Below are positions 1-8,367 of a stretch of 60,855 nucleotides of DNA, in pieces; position 1 is the first letter of the stretch; each line of letters begins with the position of its first letter. This stretch comes from CAMDHY01 sp046156265. Lineage in GTDB: Bacteria; Pseudomonadota; Alphaproteobacteria; Rhizobiales; Segnochrobactraceae. Location of the stretch: contig NZ_JAWDIR010000008.1 of assembly GCF_046156265.1 (NCBI RefSeq), forward strand, positions 1 through 60,855, given 5' to 3'. The position numbers and the translations under genes are program-made. The notes under the pieces were generated by a model. It was not told where the DNA came from. It did not search any database and worked only from the letters and a program-made list of their open reading frames with translations.

Positions 1-738
1 GAGGCGCTCGATGACGCTCTCCTCGGAGAAGTCGATGGTAATGGCGCCGCCGGCGCGCGCCATCGACAGCCGCTCGGGCAGATGGTCGATCGCGACGACC
101 TGCTTCGCACCGAGCAGAATGGCGCTGCGGATCGCCATCTGGCCGACGGGGCCGCAGCCCCAGACGGCAACGGTGTCCGTCGGGGTGATGTCGCACTGCA
201 CGGCCGCCTGCCAGCCGGTCGGCAGGATGTCGCCGAGGAACAGCAGCTTCTCGTCGGAGATGCCCTGCGGGACCTTGATGTGGGTCTGGTCCGCGAACGG
301 CACGCGCAGGTACTCGGCCTGACCGCCGGGATAGCCGCCGGTCAGGTGCGAGTAGCCGAACAGGCCCGCGGTGGCGTGGCCGAACGCCTTGTCGGCCAAC
401 GCCTTCTTGCGGTTGCTGCGCTGGCAGACCGAGAAGTTGCCGCGCCGGCACTGCTCGCACTCGCCGCAGTGGATGGTGAACGGCACGACGATCCGGTCGC
501 CCTTCTTCAACGTGCCGTTCAGTCCGGAGCCGACCTCGACCACCTCGCCCATCATCTCGTGCCCCATGATGTCGCCAGGAAGCATCGCGGGGATGAAGTT
601 GTGGTAGAGGTGAAGGTCCGAGCCGCAGATCGCGCAGCTCGTGACCTTGATGATGGCGTCGCGCGGGTCTTCGATTTCGGGGTCGGAAACCTCGTCACAC
701 CGAATGTCTTCCTTGCCGTGCCAAACCAGCGCGCGCAT
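1..738 (-). CDS. Zinc-dependent alcohol dehydrogenase, FdhA-like (3' end cut by window edge)
   Basis: Medium-chain zinc dehydrogenase, read on the minus strand; only the first 246 residues are inside the window. The catalytic zinc cysteine sits in CAICGSDLH (Cys38) and is followed by a GHE motif (His60, Glu61). The structural zinc loop has four cysteines at 91, 94, 97 and 105. A nucleotide-binding GCGPVGQ turn follows near residue 200. The protein resembles glutathione-independent formaldehyde or alcohol dehydrogenases of the YycR/FdhA group, so it probably oxidises an alcohol or aldehyde with NAD. The ATG is preceded by an AGGAG site. The substrate cannot be told from sequence. It is in the same direction as the stress operon that ends 42 bases upstream, and may be read through from it. 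Confidence 0.85.
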   Translation of the reverse strand, partial: MRALVWHGKEDIRCDEVSDPEIEDPRDAIIKVTSCAICGSDLHLYHNFIPAMLPGDIMGHEMMGEVVEVGSGLNGTLKKGDRIVVPFTIHCGECEQCRRGNFSVCQRSNRKKALADKAFGHATAGLFGYSHLTGGYPGGQAEYLRVPFADQTHIKVPQGISDEKLLFLGDILPTGWQAAVQCDITPTDTVAVWGCGPVGQMAIRSAILLGAKQVVAIDHLPERLSMARAGGAITIDFSEESVIERL

Positions 739-780
739 GTGGTCTCCTCAGTCTTTGAATGTCAGGAAGCGTACGGCCGC

Positions 781-1803
781 TCAGGTGCGGGCGCGCGTCT
801 CCTGGTCCTGGCGCGGCGGTGCGTCCTGTCGGGGCGCGAGCTCATCGCGCAGGGTCTCGTCGACCGTCTCCGTGGCCGCCTTGACCACCTCGCCGACGCG
901 CGAGGCGAGGGTCTCGCCGTCACCCGGACGCAGGCCCTGGCGATCGGCCTCGTCGCGCACCGCCTCATAGGTCTTGGAGGCGACGGTGCCGGCGCCCTTC
1001 AGGCCGCGCTCGGCGAGGTCCTCGGCGCCTGCGCGCAGCTTGCGGGCGTGCGGGCCGAGTTGCTCTTCCTCGAAGTCGCTGACGGGCAGCGTCGCGCCGA
1101 GGACGGCGCCGAGGAGCAGGCCGAGGGCGCCGAGAGCAAGGGGCTCCTGGTCGAGGGCATCGGCCGCCGCCGACTTGGCCGCCTTGGTCTTGGCTGCGGC
1201 GCCGGACAGCATCTCGTGGCCGATGCGGTCTGCGGTCTCCATCAGGTCGCTCGCGCCATCGCTGACGCGCTCGCCAGCATCGTGGGCGGCGGAGCGGACG
1301 GTGCCGGCGGCGGAGCGGACTCCGTCGGCGGCGGCATGGGCGGCGTTGGACGCCTTGGCGGCCAGGCCGTCGCCGTCCCTCGCGCTGCCGTCATTCTCCA
1401 TGGCGGCGAAGGGGTCGGCGGGGCGACGGCCGCTGTCCTGGCCACTGCCGCCGGTGTACGCGCGGCCGGCGAACTGCGGATCGTGCTCGTGTTCGTCCCG
1501 CGACCGTCCGTTGCCGAACATCGAGCCGATCGCGCTGCCGACGGACGAGCCACCGGTGCGGGGCCCGAAGGCGAGGAGGGCGATGCCGGCGCCGATCAGC
1601 GTCAGCGGCAGCGGGTTGTCGCGAACCTGCTCCTTCAGCTTGCCGAGGCCCTGGGAGAGGTCGCCGCCCGAGACCATGCCGGAGAATTCGTCCAGCATCT
1701 GGCCGGCGGTCAGCTTGCTGCGGATGGTGCTCGCGGTCTCGGCCATGCGGGCACGCGCGGCTTCGGCTTCGAGCTCGAGTTCGGCCATGGATTCGCCGGT
1801 CAT
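781..1803 (-). CDS. DUF3618 domain protein, third gene of stress operon
   Basis: Protein of 340 residues. The N-terminal segment, up to about residue 60, resembles DUF3618 (acidic, then ARMAETASTIRSKL). A short hydrophobic stretch LPLTLIGAGIALLAFG follows near residue 65. The middle is Ala/Gly/Asp-rich with low-complexity helix-forming repeats, and a second hydrophobic patch (LALGALGLLLGAVLGA) lies near residue 225. The family is found beside holin-like membrane proteins in Hyphomicrobiales and is probably inner-membrane associated; its molecular role is unknown. The ATG overlaps the stop of the gene before it by 4 bases (ATGA), so translation is likely coupled. A longer open frame extends upstream but would run through the neighbouring gene. 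Confidence 0.8.
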   Translation of the reverse strand: MTGESMAELELEAEAARARMAETASTIRSKLTAGQMLDEFSGMVSGGDLSQGLGKLKEQVRDNPLPLTLIGAGIALLAFGPRTGGSSVGSAIGSMFGNGRSRDEHEHDPQFAGRAYTGGSGQDSGRRPADPFAAMENDGSARDGDGLAAKASNAAHAAADGVRSAAGTVRSAAHDAGERVSDGASDLMETADRIGHEMLSGAAAKTKAAKSAAADALDQEPLALGALGLLLGAVLGATLPVSDFEEEQLGPHARKLRAGAEDLAERGLKGAGTVASKTYEAVRDEADRQGLRPGDGETLASRVGEVVKAATETVDETLRDELAPRQDAPPRQDQETRART

Positions 1804-2192
1804 CGGATCTGCTCCTTCAGGACGCGTGCGTCGCTTTCGAGTTGGTCTTTGGTGCGGGTCGGCGTCAGGTTTTCCGCCTGCAGCTTGGCCGACCCCATCC
1901 GCGCGGTGACGGCGCCGACGATGGCCACCGCGATGCCGACGATGAGTGACGCCCAGCCCATCCCGAGGCCGAGTTCGGCGAGGCCGATGACGACGGCCTG
2001 CAGCAGCACCAGAAGGGCTGCGAGCAGGCACATCGCCCCTGCCATCATCTGCAGGAGGGAGGAGCCGACCTCGGACACCTTCTCCGAGAGCTCGGCGCGC
2101 AGCAGCCGGGCTTCCGTGCGCACCAGTGTCGAGGCCTGATCGGCGAGGTCACCGATCAGGGAAACGATGCCTTGGTCCGTGTTGCCGGTCAT
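1800..2192 (-). CDS. Holin-like small membrane protein (phage holin superfamily, DUF1469-like)
   Basis: Protein of 130 residues with an amphipathic N-terminal helix, then two hydrophobic segments (about residues 48-75 and 78-98), and a charged C-terminal tail. This matches the 'phage holin family / DUF1469' proteins that many alphaproteobacteria carry on the chromosome; nothing phage-like surrounds it. It sits in the middle of a three-gene operon and overlaps both neighbours by 4 bases (ATGA at each junction). The context points to envelope stress or starvation adaptation rather than lysis, which is an inference from neighbours and promoter. Confidence 0.8.
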   Translation of the reverse strand: MTGNTDQGIVSLIGDLADQASTLVRTEARLLRAELSEKVSEVGSSLLQMMAGAMCLLAALLVLLQAVVIGLAELGLGMGWASLIVGIAVAIVGAVTARMGSAKLQAENLTPTRTKDQLESDARVLKEQIR

Positions 2193-3052
2193 CGTGCGGT
2201 GCTCCCCGAGGTGTTGTGGCTGGAGCCGATGCCGACCGGGCCGCCGGACGTGCCCGACTGGCCACCCGCTGCCGGTTCACGGCCGGCGCCGGGGCGGGCC
2301 GGGTCGCTCACGGGGGCGCCCACCGGGCCGCCGCCGGCCGAGCCGGCGGTGTTGGCACCGGTCGAGCCGGCCACGCCGCCACCCGATCCGGCGACGCCGC
2401 GGGTCGAGCTGCCGCTGCCGGCACCGGTGCCGGCCATGCCGCTGCTGCCGAAGTCACGGCCCGTCGAGCCAGCACCGGCCGGGCCTCCGGTCGAACGGTC
2501 GCCGGTCGAACGGTCGCCGGCGGTCCCCGTCGTCGCGGAAGATGCGGCTCTCGACGTCTCGCCTGCGCCATCGCCGGACGTGCCGGTCTTCGCGGAGAGC
2601 TTGATCAGCCGCCCGAGCGCGAGGCCCGCCAGCACCGAGCCGGCGAACAGTCCGCCGGCATTGCGCCGGCCGAAGCCGCGCAACTCCCCGATCACCTCGT
2701 CGAGGGAGCGGTTCTGAAGGGTGTCGGAGAGGCGATCGATACCGGTCGCGGCCTCCTTCGCCATGCGCGAGGCCGTCGCCTGATGCTCGCTCGAGAGATG
2801 GTCGCTCGCGGCACGGAACGCCCCGCCGATCGACTTCAGTCCGGCGCCGATGCCGTGCTGGGCCTCCTCGACCTTTTCGCCCGCCGCCGCCTTGGCGTCG
2901 GAGGCGAGCTTGCCGGCCTTGTCCTTGACGTCGTCGGTGAATTCGCGGGTCGCCGTGCGGGCGTCCTGCTTCTCGTGCTCGATCCGGTCGCCCAGGCCGC
3001 CGGACGAGGTGGAGGGCCCCCGCGCGTCGCCAATCCCAGTTTGCTGCGTCAT
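2189..3052 (-). CDS. Nutrient deprivation-induced-type protein with Gly/Ser/Thr-rich tail
   Basis: Protein of 287 residues. Residues 20-100 are charged and helical, rich in Ala, Lys, Glu and Asp (DDVKDKAGKLASDAKAAAG), like late-embryogenesis or phasin-like stress proteins. A single hydrophobic segment (GGLFAGSVLAGLALGRLI) lies near residue 135. The rest is a low-complexity Gly/Ser/Thr/Ala tail. Proteins of this make-up are annotated 'nutrient deprivation-induced protein' in rhizobia and precede the holin-like and DUF3618 genes, as here. The ATG at 3052 has GGGAG 11 bases upstream. A 15-bp DNA repeat (2489-2518) duplicates GDRST in the tail. Promoter evidence (3159-3183) suggests general stress control. 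Confidence 0.75.
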   Translation of the reverse strand: MTQQTGIGDARGPSTSSGGLGDRIEHEKQDARTATREFTDDVKDKAGKLASDAKAAAGEKVEEAQHGIGAGLKSIGGAFRAASDHLSSEHQATASRMAKEAATGIDRLSDTLQNRSLDEVIGELRGFGRRNAGGLFAGSVLAGLALGRLIKLSAKTGTSGDGAGETSRAASSATTGTAGDRSTGDRSTGGPAGAGSTGRDFGSSGMAGTGAGSGSSTRGVAGSGGGVAGSTGANTAGSAGGGPVGAPVSDPARPGAGREPAAGGQSGTSGGPVGIGSSHNTSGSTAR

Positions 3053-3158
3053 CGCGGGCAATCTCCCATGTTGTTGTGAGTGCAGCCGACGACGGCCGGA
3101 GCGCGGGTAAGGTCCGCGACCCGTTTTTGGCCATCGACTTGGCTCCGATCTTCTTTCG

Positions 3159-3183
3159 AACACGAGAGGAGTCGATTTGTTCC
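3159..3183 (-). promoter_or_regulatory. Candidate EcfG (general stress response) promoter
   Basis: On the minus strand the sequence reads GGAAC, 17 bases, GTT. This is the consensus of the alphaproteobacterial general stress sigma factor EcfG (GGAAC-N16/17-GTT). It lies about 107 bases upstream of the start codon of the nutrient-deprivation operon and points towards it. I found no equally good match elsewhere in the intergenic parts of the window. Confidence 0.65.
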
Positions 3184-3256
3184 GCTCGCTGGCCACGATC
3201 GTGGCAGCGCTGCCCCAGAAAAGTGCAGCGGCGGAGTTCGGGCGGGAGGCCTCGGC

Positions 3257-4135
3257 TCAACCGCCGGGGGAGAGCAGGCGTGCAAGCAGCGGGTTGGGGA
3301 AGCGGCGTTCCGGCGTAATGGCGTAGAAGGTCTCGTGCAGCCCCGGCAGGCTGGCGACTTCGACGAGTTCCCCGGTGGCGAGCTCGTCCTTGACGACGAT
3401 CGGCGGCACCACGGCGATGCCGGTCCGCTTGCGGGCGAGCAGGCGCAGCATCGCCATGTCGTCGACCTCCGCCATCACCTTCGGCTCGGCGCCGAGCCGC
3501 ACGGCCAGCGAGTCGAAGCCGGCGCGGATGCCGCTCTCGTGGGTCGGCAGGATCAGCGGCACGGTGTCGAGGAGGTCGCGCAGCGTGGCGCCGGCGGGGA
3601 CGAGATCGGCGCTGCCGACGAGGCTGACGGGCTGCTCGGCGATGAGGAAAGGGACCCACGTCGCATCCGCGTCGCGGGCGGGGATCTGGTTCGTCAGCAC
3701 GACATCGAGGTGGTGCGCCTCGAGTTGTTCGAGGAGCTCGCGCAGGGTGGCCGAGACGAGCCTGAGCTCGACGTGGGGATCGCTCGCGATCGGCTCCAGG
3801 AAGTCGATCTGGAAGTTGCGCGACAAGGTGGCGATGGCCCCGACGCGCACGCGCCGGCGCTGCGCCGCGCCGTGCTCGCGCAGCGTCGCCGACAGCTCCT
3901 CGCCGGCGGCAAACACCGCATCGGCATAGTCGAGGGCGATGCGGCCGGCTTCGGTGAGGACGAGGGTGCGGCCGCGGCGCTCGAACAGGTCGTGGCCGAG
4001 CTGCGCCTCCAGCTTGCGGATCTGCACCGACAGCGCCGACTGCGACACCGCCAGCGCCTCGGCGGCCCGCGTCAGGTTGCCGTCGCGGGCGACGGACCAG
4101 AAGTAGAAGAGGTGGTTGTAGTTCAGCGTCCGCAT
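3257..4135 (-). CDS. LysR-family transcriptional regulator (NhaR-like)
   Basis: Protein of 292 residues: an N-terminal winged helix-turn-helix (residues 5-62; NLTRAAEALAVSQSALSVQI) followed by a LysR-type substrate-binding domain. The opening NYNHLFYFWSVARDGN is close to NhaR-type members. It is transcribed away from dabB across a 106-bp gap holding an inverted TTTGCA/TGCAAA pair, so it most likely controls the dab genes and itself. I chose the ATG at 4135. An in-frame TTG at 4174 would add 13 residues but would place the operator-like repeat inside the gene. The ATG lacks a strong Shine-Dalgarno sequence. The effector is unknown; control by inorganic carbon status is an inference. Confidence 0.85.
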   Translation of the reverse strand: MRTLNYNHLFYFWSVARDGNLTRAAEALAVSQSALSVQIRKLEAQLGHDLFERRGRTLVLTEAGRIALDYADAVFAAGEELSATLREHGAAQRRRVRVGAIATLSRNFQIDFLEPIASDPHVELRLVSATLRELLEQLEAHHLDVVLTNQIPARDADATWVPFLIAEQPVSLVGSADLVPAGATLRDLLDTVPLILPTHESGIRAGFDSLAVRLGAEPKVMAEVDDMAMLRLLARKRTGIAVVPPIVVKDELATGELVEVASLPGLHETFYAITPERRFPNPLLARLLSPGG

Positions 4136-4148
4136 GGCGGCGTTCTGT

Positions 4149-4171
4149 TTTGCATATCGTTTGATTGCAAA
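4149..4171. promoter_or_regulatory. Candidate LysR operator (TTTGCA-N11-TGCAAA)
   Basis: Perfect 6-bp inverted arms separated by 11 bases lie between the divergent LysR gene and dabB. This has the T-N11-A geometry of LysR-type binding sites and sits in the only space shared by the two promoters. The surrounding 60 bases are noticeably AT-richer than the flanking genes. Confidence 0.55.
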
Positions 4172-4241
4172 CAATGAATTTTACGCAAGAGACGCCGGCC
4201 GGTAGCTCTCCGGGATCGTTTCCCCGACGCCGGAGCCGCCG

Positions 4242-5798
4242 ATGCCGACGCTCGCCACTCTCGTGCCGCTCATCGCCCCGCTTGCCTATCTCGGCCTGTT
4301 CGCGCTCTCGCTCGCCGAGCCCGGGCGACGGCCGCGCCGGGTTCTCGCAGCCGCGCGCCTCGTCGGCCCGCTGGCGGTGGCCTCGGCGGTCGCGACCGCG
4401 GTGCTGGTGGCGTTGTACGGTTCGGCCACGTCGCCGCTCGCCGGCGCCGGGGGGCTCGGGCTGTCGCTGCGCCTCGACCCGCTGTCGGCGGCGATGTTCC
4501 TGCTGGTGACGTTCGTCGGCGCGGTGGTGCTGCGCTTCAGCGAGAACTACCTCGACGGCGACGACGGCCAGGGCCGCTTCTTCGGCGGCCTCGCGGCCAC
4601 ACTCGCGGCGGTATCGCTGCTGGTGACGGCGGGCAACCTCGTGCTGCTGGTCGCGGCCTGGATCGCCACCAGCCTCGCGCTCCATCGCCTGCTGGTGTTC
4701 TACCCCGACCGGCCGCGCGGCCGGATCGCCGCCCACAAGAAGTTCCTCACCGCCCGCCTCGGCGACGTCCTGCTGATCGGCGCGGCCGCGCTGATGGTCT
4801 GGCGCTTCGGCACCGGCGACATCGCCACCATCGCCGCCGCCGCGCGCGGGGCGGAGGGCGGTGCCGTCACCACGGCGGTCGCCTTCCTCGTGGTCGGCGC
4901 GGCCCTCCTGAAGTCCGCCCAGTTCCCGACGCACGGCTGGCTGACCGAGGTGATGGAGACGCCGACGCCGGTGTCGGCGCTGCTGCATGCCGGCATCATC
5001 AATGCCGGCGGCTTCCTCGCCATCCGCTTCGCCGACGTTCTGCTGCTGTCGGCACCGGCGATGCACACGCTGGCGCTCGTCGGCGGCTTCACGGCGCTGT
5101 TCGGGGCCGCGGTGATGCTGACGCAGACGAGCGTGAAGGTCTCGCTCGCCTGGTCGACGGTCTCGCAGATGGGCTTCATGCTGCTGCAGTGCGGCCTCGG
5201 CGCCTTCGCGCTCGCCGTCCTGCACATCCTCGCCCATGCCCTCTACAAGGCCTACGCCTTCCTGTCGTCCGGCAGCGCCGCCGAGGCGCCAGCGCCGCGC
5301 CGTGCTGACGACGGCGGCCGCCGGCCGGCGGTTGTCTTCGCCGGGCTGACAGCGGCCCTCGCGGTCGTCGCCGCGGTGAGCTGGCTCATCGGCGGCGAGA
5401 CCGCCACCGCCGCCGGCATCACCTTCGGTGCGATCCTGGCGCTCGGCCTGGCGCTGCTGCTGGCGGACGGCTTCGCCGGACCGCGGACGGCCGCCCTGCC
5501 GGTGCTCGTCGCCGCCGTCGCGGTGGTGGCGGCCTACTTCGCCCTGCACGCGCTGGCGGCGACGACGATGGCGGCGGTGCTGCCTGCACCGCCCGCCCCG
5601 GACGCGGTGGCGGTCGCGGTGATGGCGCTCGCCGTCGCGTCCTTCGCCGCTGTCGGCGGCCTGCAACTGCTGGCGACCGCCCGACCGGACCTGCCGCTGG
5701 TCGCCGCCACCCGCGTCCACCTCGCCAACGGCCTCTACGCCAATGCGCTGTTCGATCGCCTGATCGGCGCGCTCCCCGTCGCCACCCGCACGCTCTGA
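4242..5798 (+). CDS. dabB: DabB, proton-conducting NuoL/M-like subunit of inorganic carbon pump
   Basis: Membrane protein of 518 residues with about a dozen hydrophobic segments and the proton-translocating antiporter fold shared with NuoL and MrpA. Characteristic lysine- and histidine-bearing stretches are visible (LLKSAQFPTHGWL, TPTPVSALLHAGIINAGG, LAHALYKAYAFL). In DAB systems this subunit lets cations flow in and couples that energy to the cytoplasmic DabA subunit, which hydrates CO2 in one direction. It is immediately upstream of the dabA partner (10-base gap) and downstream of a divergent LysR gene. Start ATG has GGAG upstream. Being next to DUF2309 separates it from a complex I subunit. 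Confidence 0.92.
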   Translation: MPTLATLVPLIAPLAYLGLFALSLAEPGRRPRRVLAAARLVGPLAVASAVATAVLVALYGSATSPLAGAGGLGLSLRLDPLSAAMFLLVTFVGAVVLRFSENYLDGDDGQGRFFGGLAATLAAVSLLVTAGNLVLLVAAWIATSLALHRLLVFYPDRPRGRIAAHKKFLTARLGDVLLIGAAALMVWRFGTGDIATIAAAARGAEGGAVTTAVAFLVVGAALLKSAQFPTHGWLTEVMETPTPVSALLHAGIINAGGFLAIRFADVLLLSAPAMHTLALVGGFTALFGAAVMLTQTSVKVSLAWSTVSQMGFMLLQCGLGAFALAVLHILAHALYKAYAFLSSGSAAEAPAPRRADDGGRRPAVVFAGLTAALAVVAAVSWLIGGETATAAGITFGAILALGLALLLADGFAGPRTAALPVLVAAVAVVAAYFALHALAATTMAAVLPAPPAPDAVAVAVMALAVASFAAVGGLQLLATARPDLPLVAATRVHLANGLYANALFDRLIGALPVATRTL

Positions 5799-5808
5799 GG
5801 GCCCGACC

Positions 5809-8367
5809 ATGAAGCACGACACCAGCCATCTTCCGGCCGGCGCCGCCCCGGTCGCTGATCCCGCTCTCGCGACCGTCACCGTCGCCGCCGAGCGTGCCTG
5901 CCGGCGCATCGCGCCGCTGTTCCCGCTGCAGAGCTTCGTTGCCGTCAACCCCTTCCTCGGCCTCGCCGAGCGGCCGCTCGAGGACGCGGCGACACTGATG
6001 GCCCGCGTCGCCGGCGCGCGCCTGACGATGCCGCGCGCCTTCTACCGGGAAGCGCTGGCGAGCGGCCGGCTGACGGTCGAGGACATCCGCGCGGCCCTGG
6101 CGTCCTCCGGGACCGGCGAGGCCGGTCCCACCGATGCGGAGGCGATCCTGGCGGCCCTGAAGGCTCCGGGTCCCGAGGCGGCGGCGCCGGCACCGTTGCC
6201 GACCGTCGCCGGCGTGGCTGCGACCATCACCGGCCGCGACTGGGAGGGCTTCGTCACCGAGCGGCTCTCCGCCTTTGCCGCCGACGCCTTCGATGCCGGC
6301 CAGGCGTCGTGGCCGGCCCCGTGGCGCACCCGGGGCCTGCTCGCCGCGTGGCGCGCCGTCGCCCGGATCGACCGGACGCCGGAGATCGCCGGCGTCGCCG
6401 GGTTCCGGGCCCTCGTCGCCACCCTGCCGGACCGTGCCGAGGACCTGCTCGCGGCCGCTGCCGCCCGGCTCGGCGTCCCCGACCGGGCCCTTCCCGACTA
6501 TTTCCACCGGCTCCTGATGACGGTCGGCGGCTGGGCCGGTCACGCCCGCTGGCGGCTGTGGCAGGCCGAACTCGCCGGCGGTGGCGACCGCACCCTCGTC
6601 GAGTTCCTCGCCGTCCGCGCCGCCTTCGAGGTCGGTCTCTACGAGGCCTTCCGCTCGCGGCCCGGCTTCGTCGCGGCGTGGGAGAGCGCGCAGTCCGGCT
6701 TCGAGCCGGCGGCCGACGCGCGGCCCGCGACCGCCGCGACCCTCGACACCGATGCCGTGCTGCAAATCGCCCTCGAGCGTGCCTGGCAGCGCGACCTGTT
6801 CCGGCAACTCGCCGCCGCCCCCGCTGCCGCCCCTGTTCCCCGTGCGCGGCCGGCGGTGCAGGCGGTGTTCTGCATCGACGTGCGCTCCGAGGTGTTCCGG
6901 CGGGCCCTCGAGAACACCACGCGTGAGATCGAGACCGGCGGCTTCGCCGGCTTCTTCGGCGTGCCCGCCGCGGTGGTGCCGTTCGGGGATAGCGCGGCGA
7001 GCGCCCGCTGCCCGGTGCTGCTGCGCCCGTCGCTGCTGGCCTGCGAGGAGCCGGCCGGTCCGGCCGCGCCGGGGGAACGGCAGCAGCGGCTCGCCCGGCT
7101 CGCCGGGGCGAAGATCTGGCGCGCCGCGTGGCAGGCCTTCCGCACGGCCGCCGTGTCGGCGTTCACCTTCGTCGAGACGACGGGCCTCACCTACGCCGGC
7201 CGCCTGCTGGCGCGCACGCTTGCGGCCGGCAAGTCCGGCGCCCGCGCGGAGACCAAGCGGGGCAAGGCGGGGGCGACGCTGAAGACGGCGTTCGCGCTGC
7301 AGACGACGGAGGCTGCGCCGCTCGCCGTCACGGCCCGCGTTGACCTCGCCGAGGGCGTGCTGAGGGCGATGTCGATGACCGACGGCTTCGCACGCCTCGT
7401 CCTGCTCGCCGGCCACGGCGCGACGACTGCCAACAACCCCTATGCCCACGGCCTCGACTGCGGTGCCTGCGGCGGCCAGTCCGGCGAGGTCAGCGCCCGC
7501 GTCGCCGCGGCGCTGTTCAACGACCCGGCGGTGCGGCAGGGCCTGCGGGCGCGCGGCATCGCCATCCCGGACGACACCCTCTTCGTCGCCGGCCTGCACG
7601 ACACCACCACCGACACCGTCACGCTCTACGAGACGGACGCGGCAGCCGACACCCACCGCGCCGACCTCGCGCGCCTTGCCGGCTGGCTGGCCGTGGCGGG
7701 ACGGCGGGCGCGGGCGGAGCGCGCGGCCCTGCTCGGCGTCGCCCCGGGGCGCACGGTCGATGCCGCCGTCACCGCCCGGGCGACCGACTGGAGCCAGGTG
7801 CGGCCGGAGTGGGGGCTGGCGCGCTGTGCCGCCTTCGTCGCCGCGCCGCGCGAGCGCACCCTCGGCCGCGACCTCGACGGCCGGGTGTTCCTGCACACCT
7901 ACGACTGGCGGGCCGACCGTGACTTCGCCACCCTGAAGCTGATCCTGACGGCGCCCGTGATCGTCGCCTCGTGGATCAACCTGCAGTACTACGCCTCCTC
8001 GGTCGACAACCGCGTCTTCGGCAGCGGCAACAAGGTGCTGCACAACGTCGTCGGCACCCTCGGGGTGCTGGAGGGCACGGGCGGCGACCTGCGCACGGGC
8101 CTGCCGTGGCAGTCGGTGCACGACGGCAGCGGCCTCGTCCACGAGCCGCTGCGGCTGTCGGTGCTGGTGGAGGCGCCGGTGGCCGCGATCAATGCGGTAA
8201 TCGAGAGCCACGAGGGTTTGCGCCAGCTCGTCGACAACGGCTGGGTCCACCTGCTCGCGATCGGCGCGAACGGCATGGTCGCGCACCGCTATGTCGGCGG
8301 CCTCGCGTGGCAGGACGTTCCGCCCGCCGCTGCGGCGACCGCCACCCCGATCGGGGTGGCGGCATGA
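5809..8367 (+). CDS. dabA: DabA (DUF2309), carbonic-anhydrase-like subunit of inorganic carbon pump
   Basis: Protein of 852 residues of the DUF2309/UPF0753 family. The zinc site and active site expected from the DAB2 system of Halothiobacillus are all present: Cys355 and Asp357 in FCIDVRSE, His536 in LLAGHGAT and Cys551 in HGLDCGACGG. The 15-residue spacing between His and Cys equals that of the characterised protein. It should act as a cytoplasmic, membrane-tethered beta-type carbonic anhydrase trapping CO2 as bicarbonate, energised by DabB. Its stop overlaps the start of the CysD-like gene by 4 bases, so all three genes are one transcript. Length is in the range of the family. No RuBisCO or carboxysome gene is visible in the window. 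Confidence 0.93.
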   Translation: MKHDTSHLPAGAAPVADPALATVTVAAERACRRIAPLFPLQSFVAVNPFLGLAERPLEDAATLMARVAGARLTMPRAFYREALASGRLTVEDIRAALASSGTGEAGPTDAEAILAALKAPGPEAAAPAPLPTVAGVAATITGRDWEGFVTERLSAFAADAFDAGQASWPAPWRTRGLLAAWRAVARIDRTPEIAGVAGFRALVATLPDRAEDLLAAAAARLGVPDRALPDYFHRLLMTVGGWAGHARWRLWQAELAGGGDRTLVEFLAVRAAFEVGLYEAFRSRPGFVAAWESAQSGFEPAADARPATAATLDTDAVLQIALERAWQRDLFRQLAAAPAAAPVPRARPAVQAVFCIDVRSEVFRRALENTTREIETGGFAGFFGVPAAVVPFGDSAASARCPVLLRPSLLACEEPAGPAAPGERQQRLARLAGAKIWRAAWQAFRTAAVSAFTFVETTGLTYAGRLLARTLAAGKSGARAETKRGKAGATLKTAFALQTTEAAPLAVTARVDLAEGVLRAMSMTDGFARLVLLAGHGATTANNPYAHGLDCGACGGQSGEVSARVAAALFNDPAVRQGLRARGIAIPDDTLFVAGLHDTTTDTVTLYETDAAADTHRADLARLAGWLAVAGRRARAERAALLGVAPGRTVDAAVTARATDWSQVRPEWGLARCAAFVAAPRERTLGRDLDGRVFLHTYDWRADRDFATLKLILTAPVIVASWINLQYYASSVDNRVFGSGNKVLHNVVGTLGVLEGTGGDLRTGLPWQSVHDGSGLVHEPLRLSVLVEAPVAAINAVIESHEGLRQLVDNGWVHLLAIGANGMVAHRYVGGLAWQDVPPAAAATATPIGVAA

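Noticed and set aside
82..2139. Long plus-strand open frame opposite the alcohol dehydrogenase and stress operon
   Set aside because: Composition is low-complexity and it is antisense to three genes with good motifs and ribosome sites.
1800..2192. Prophage remnant suggested by the holin-like protein
   Set aside because: No other phage gene, integrase or attachment site nearby; the gene is part of a conserved chromosomal stress operon.
4242..5798. NADH dehydrogenase or Mrp antiporter subunit
   Set aside because: The gene is directly joined to a DUF2309 gene with intact active site and there are no other nuo or mrp genes, so DabB is the better call.
2454..5948. Very long open frame on the minus strand (over 1,100 codons) and similar ones at 5419-8286 and 44681-47920
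   Set aside because: They lie across from well-supported genes, are Arg/Gly/Ala-rich with no recognisable domains, and are the expected result of high third-position GC.
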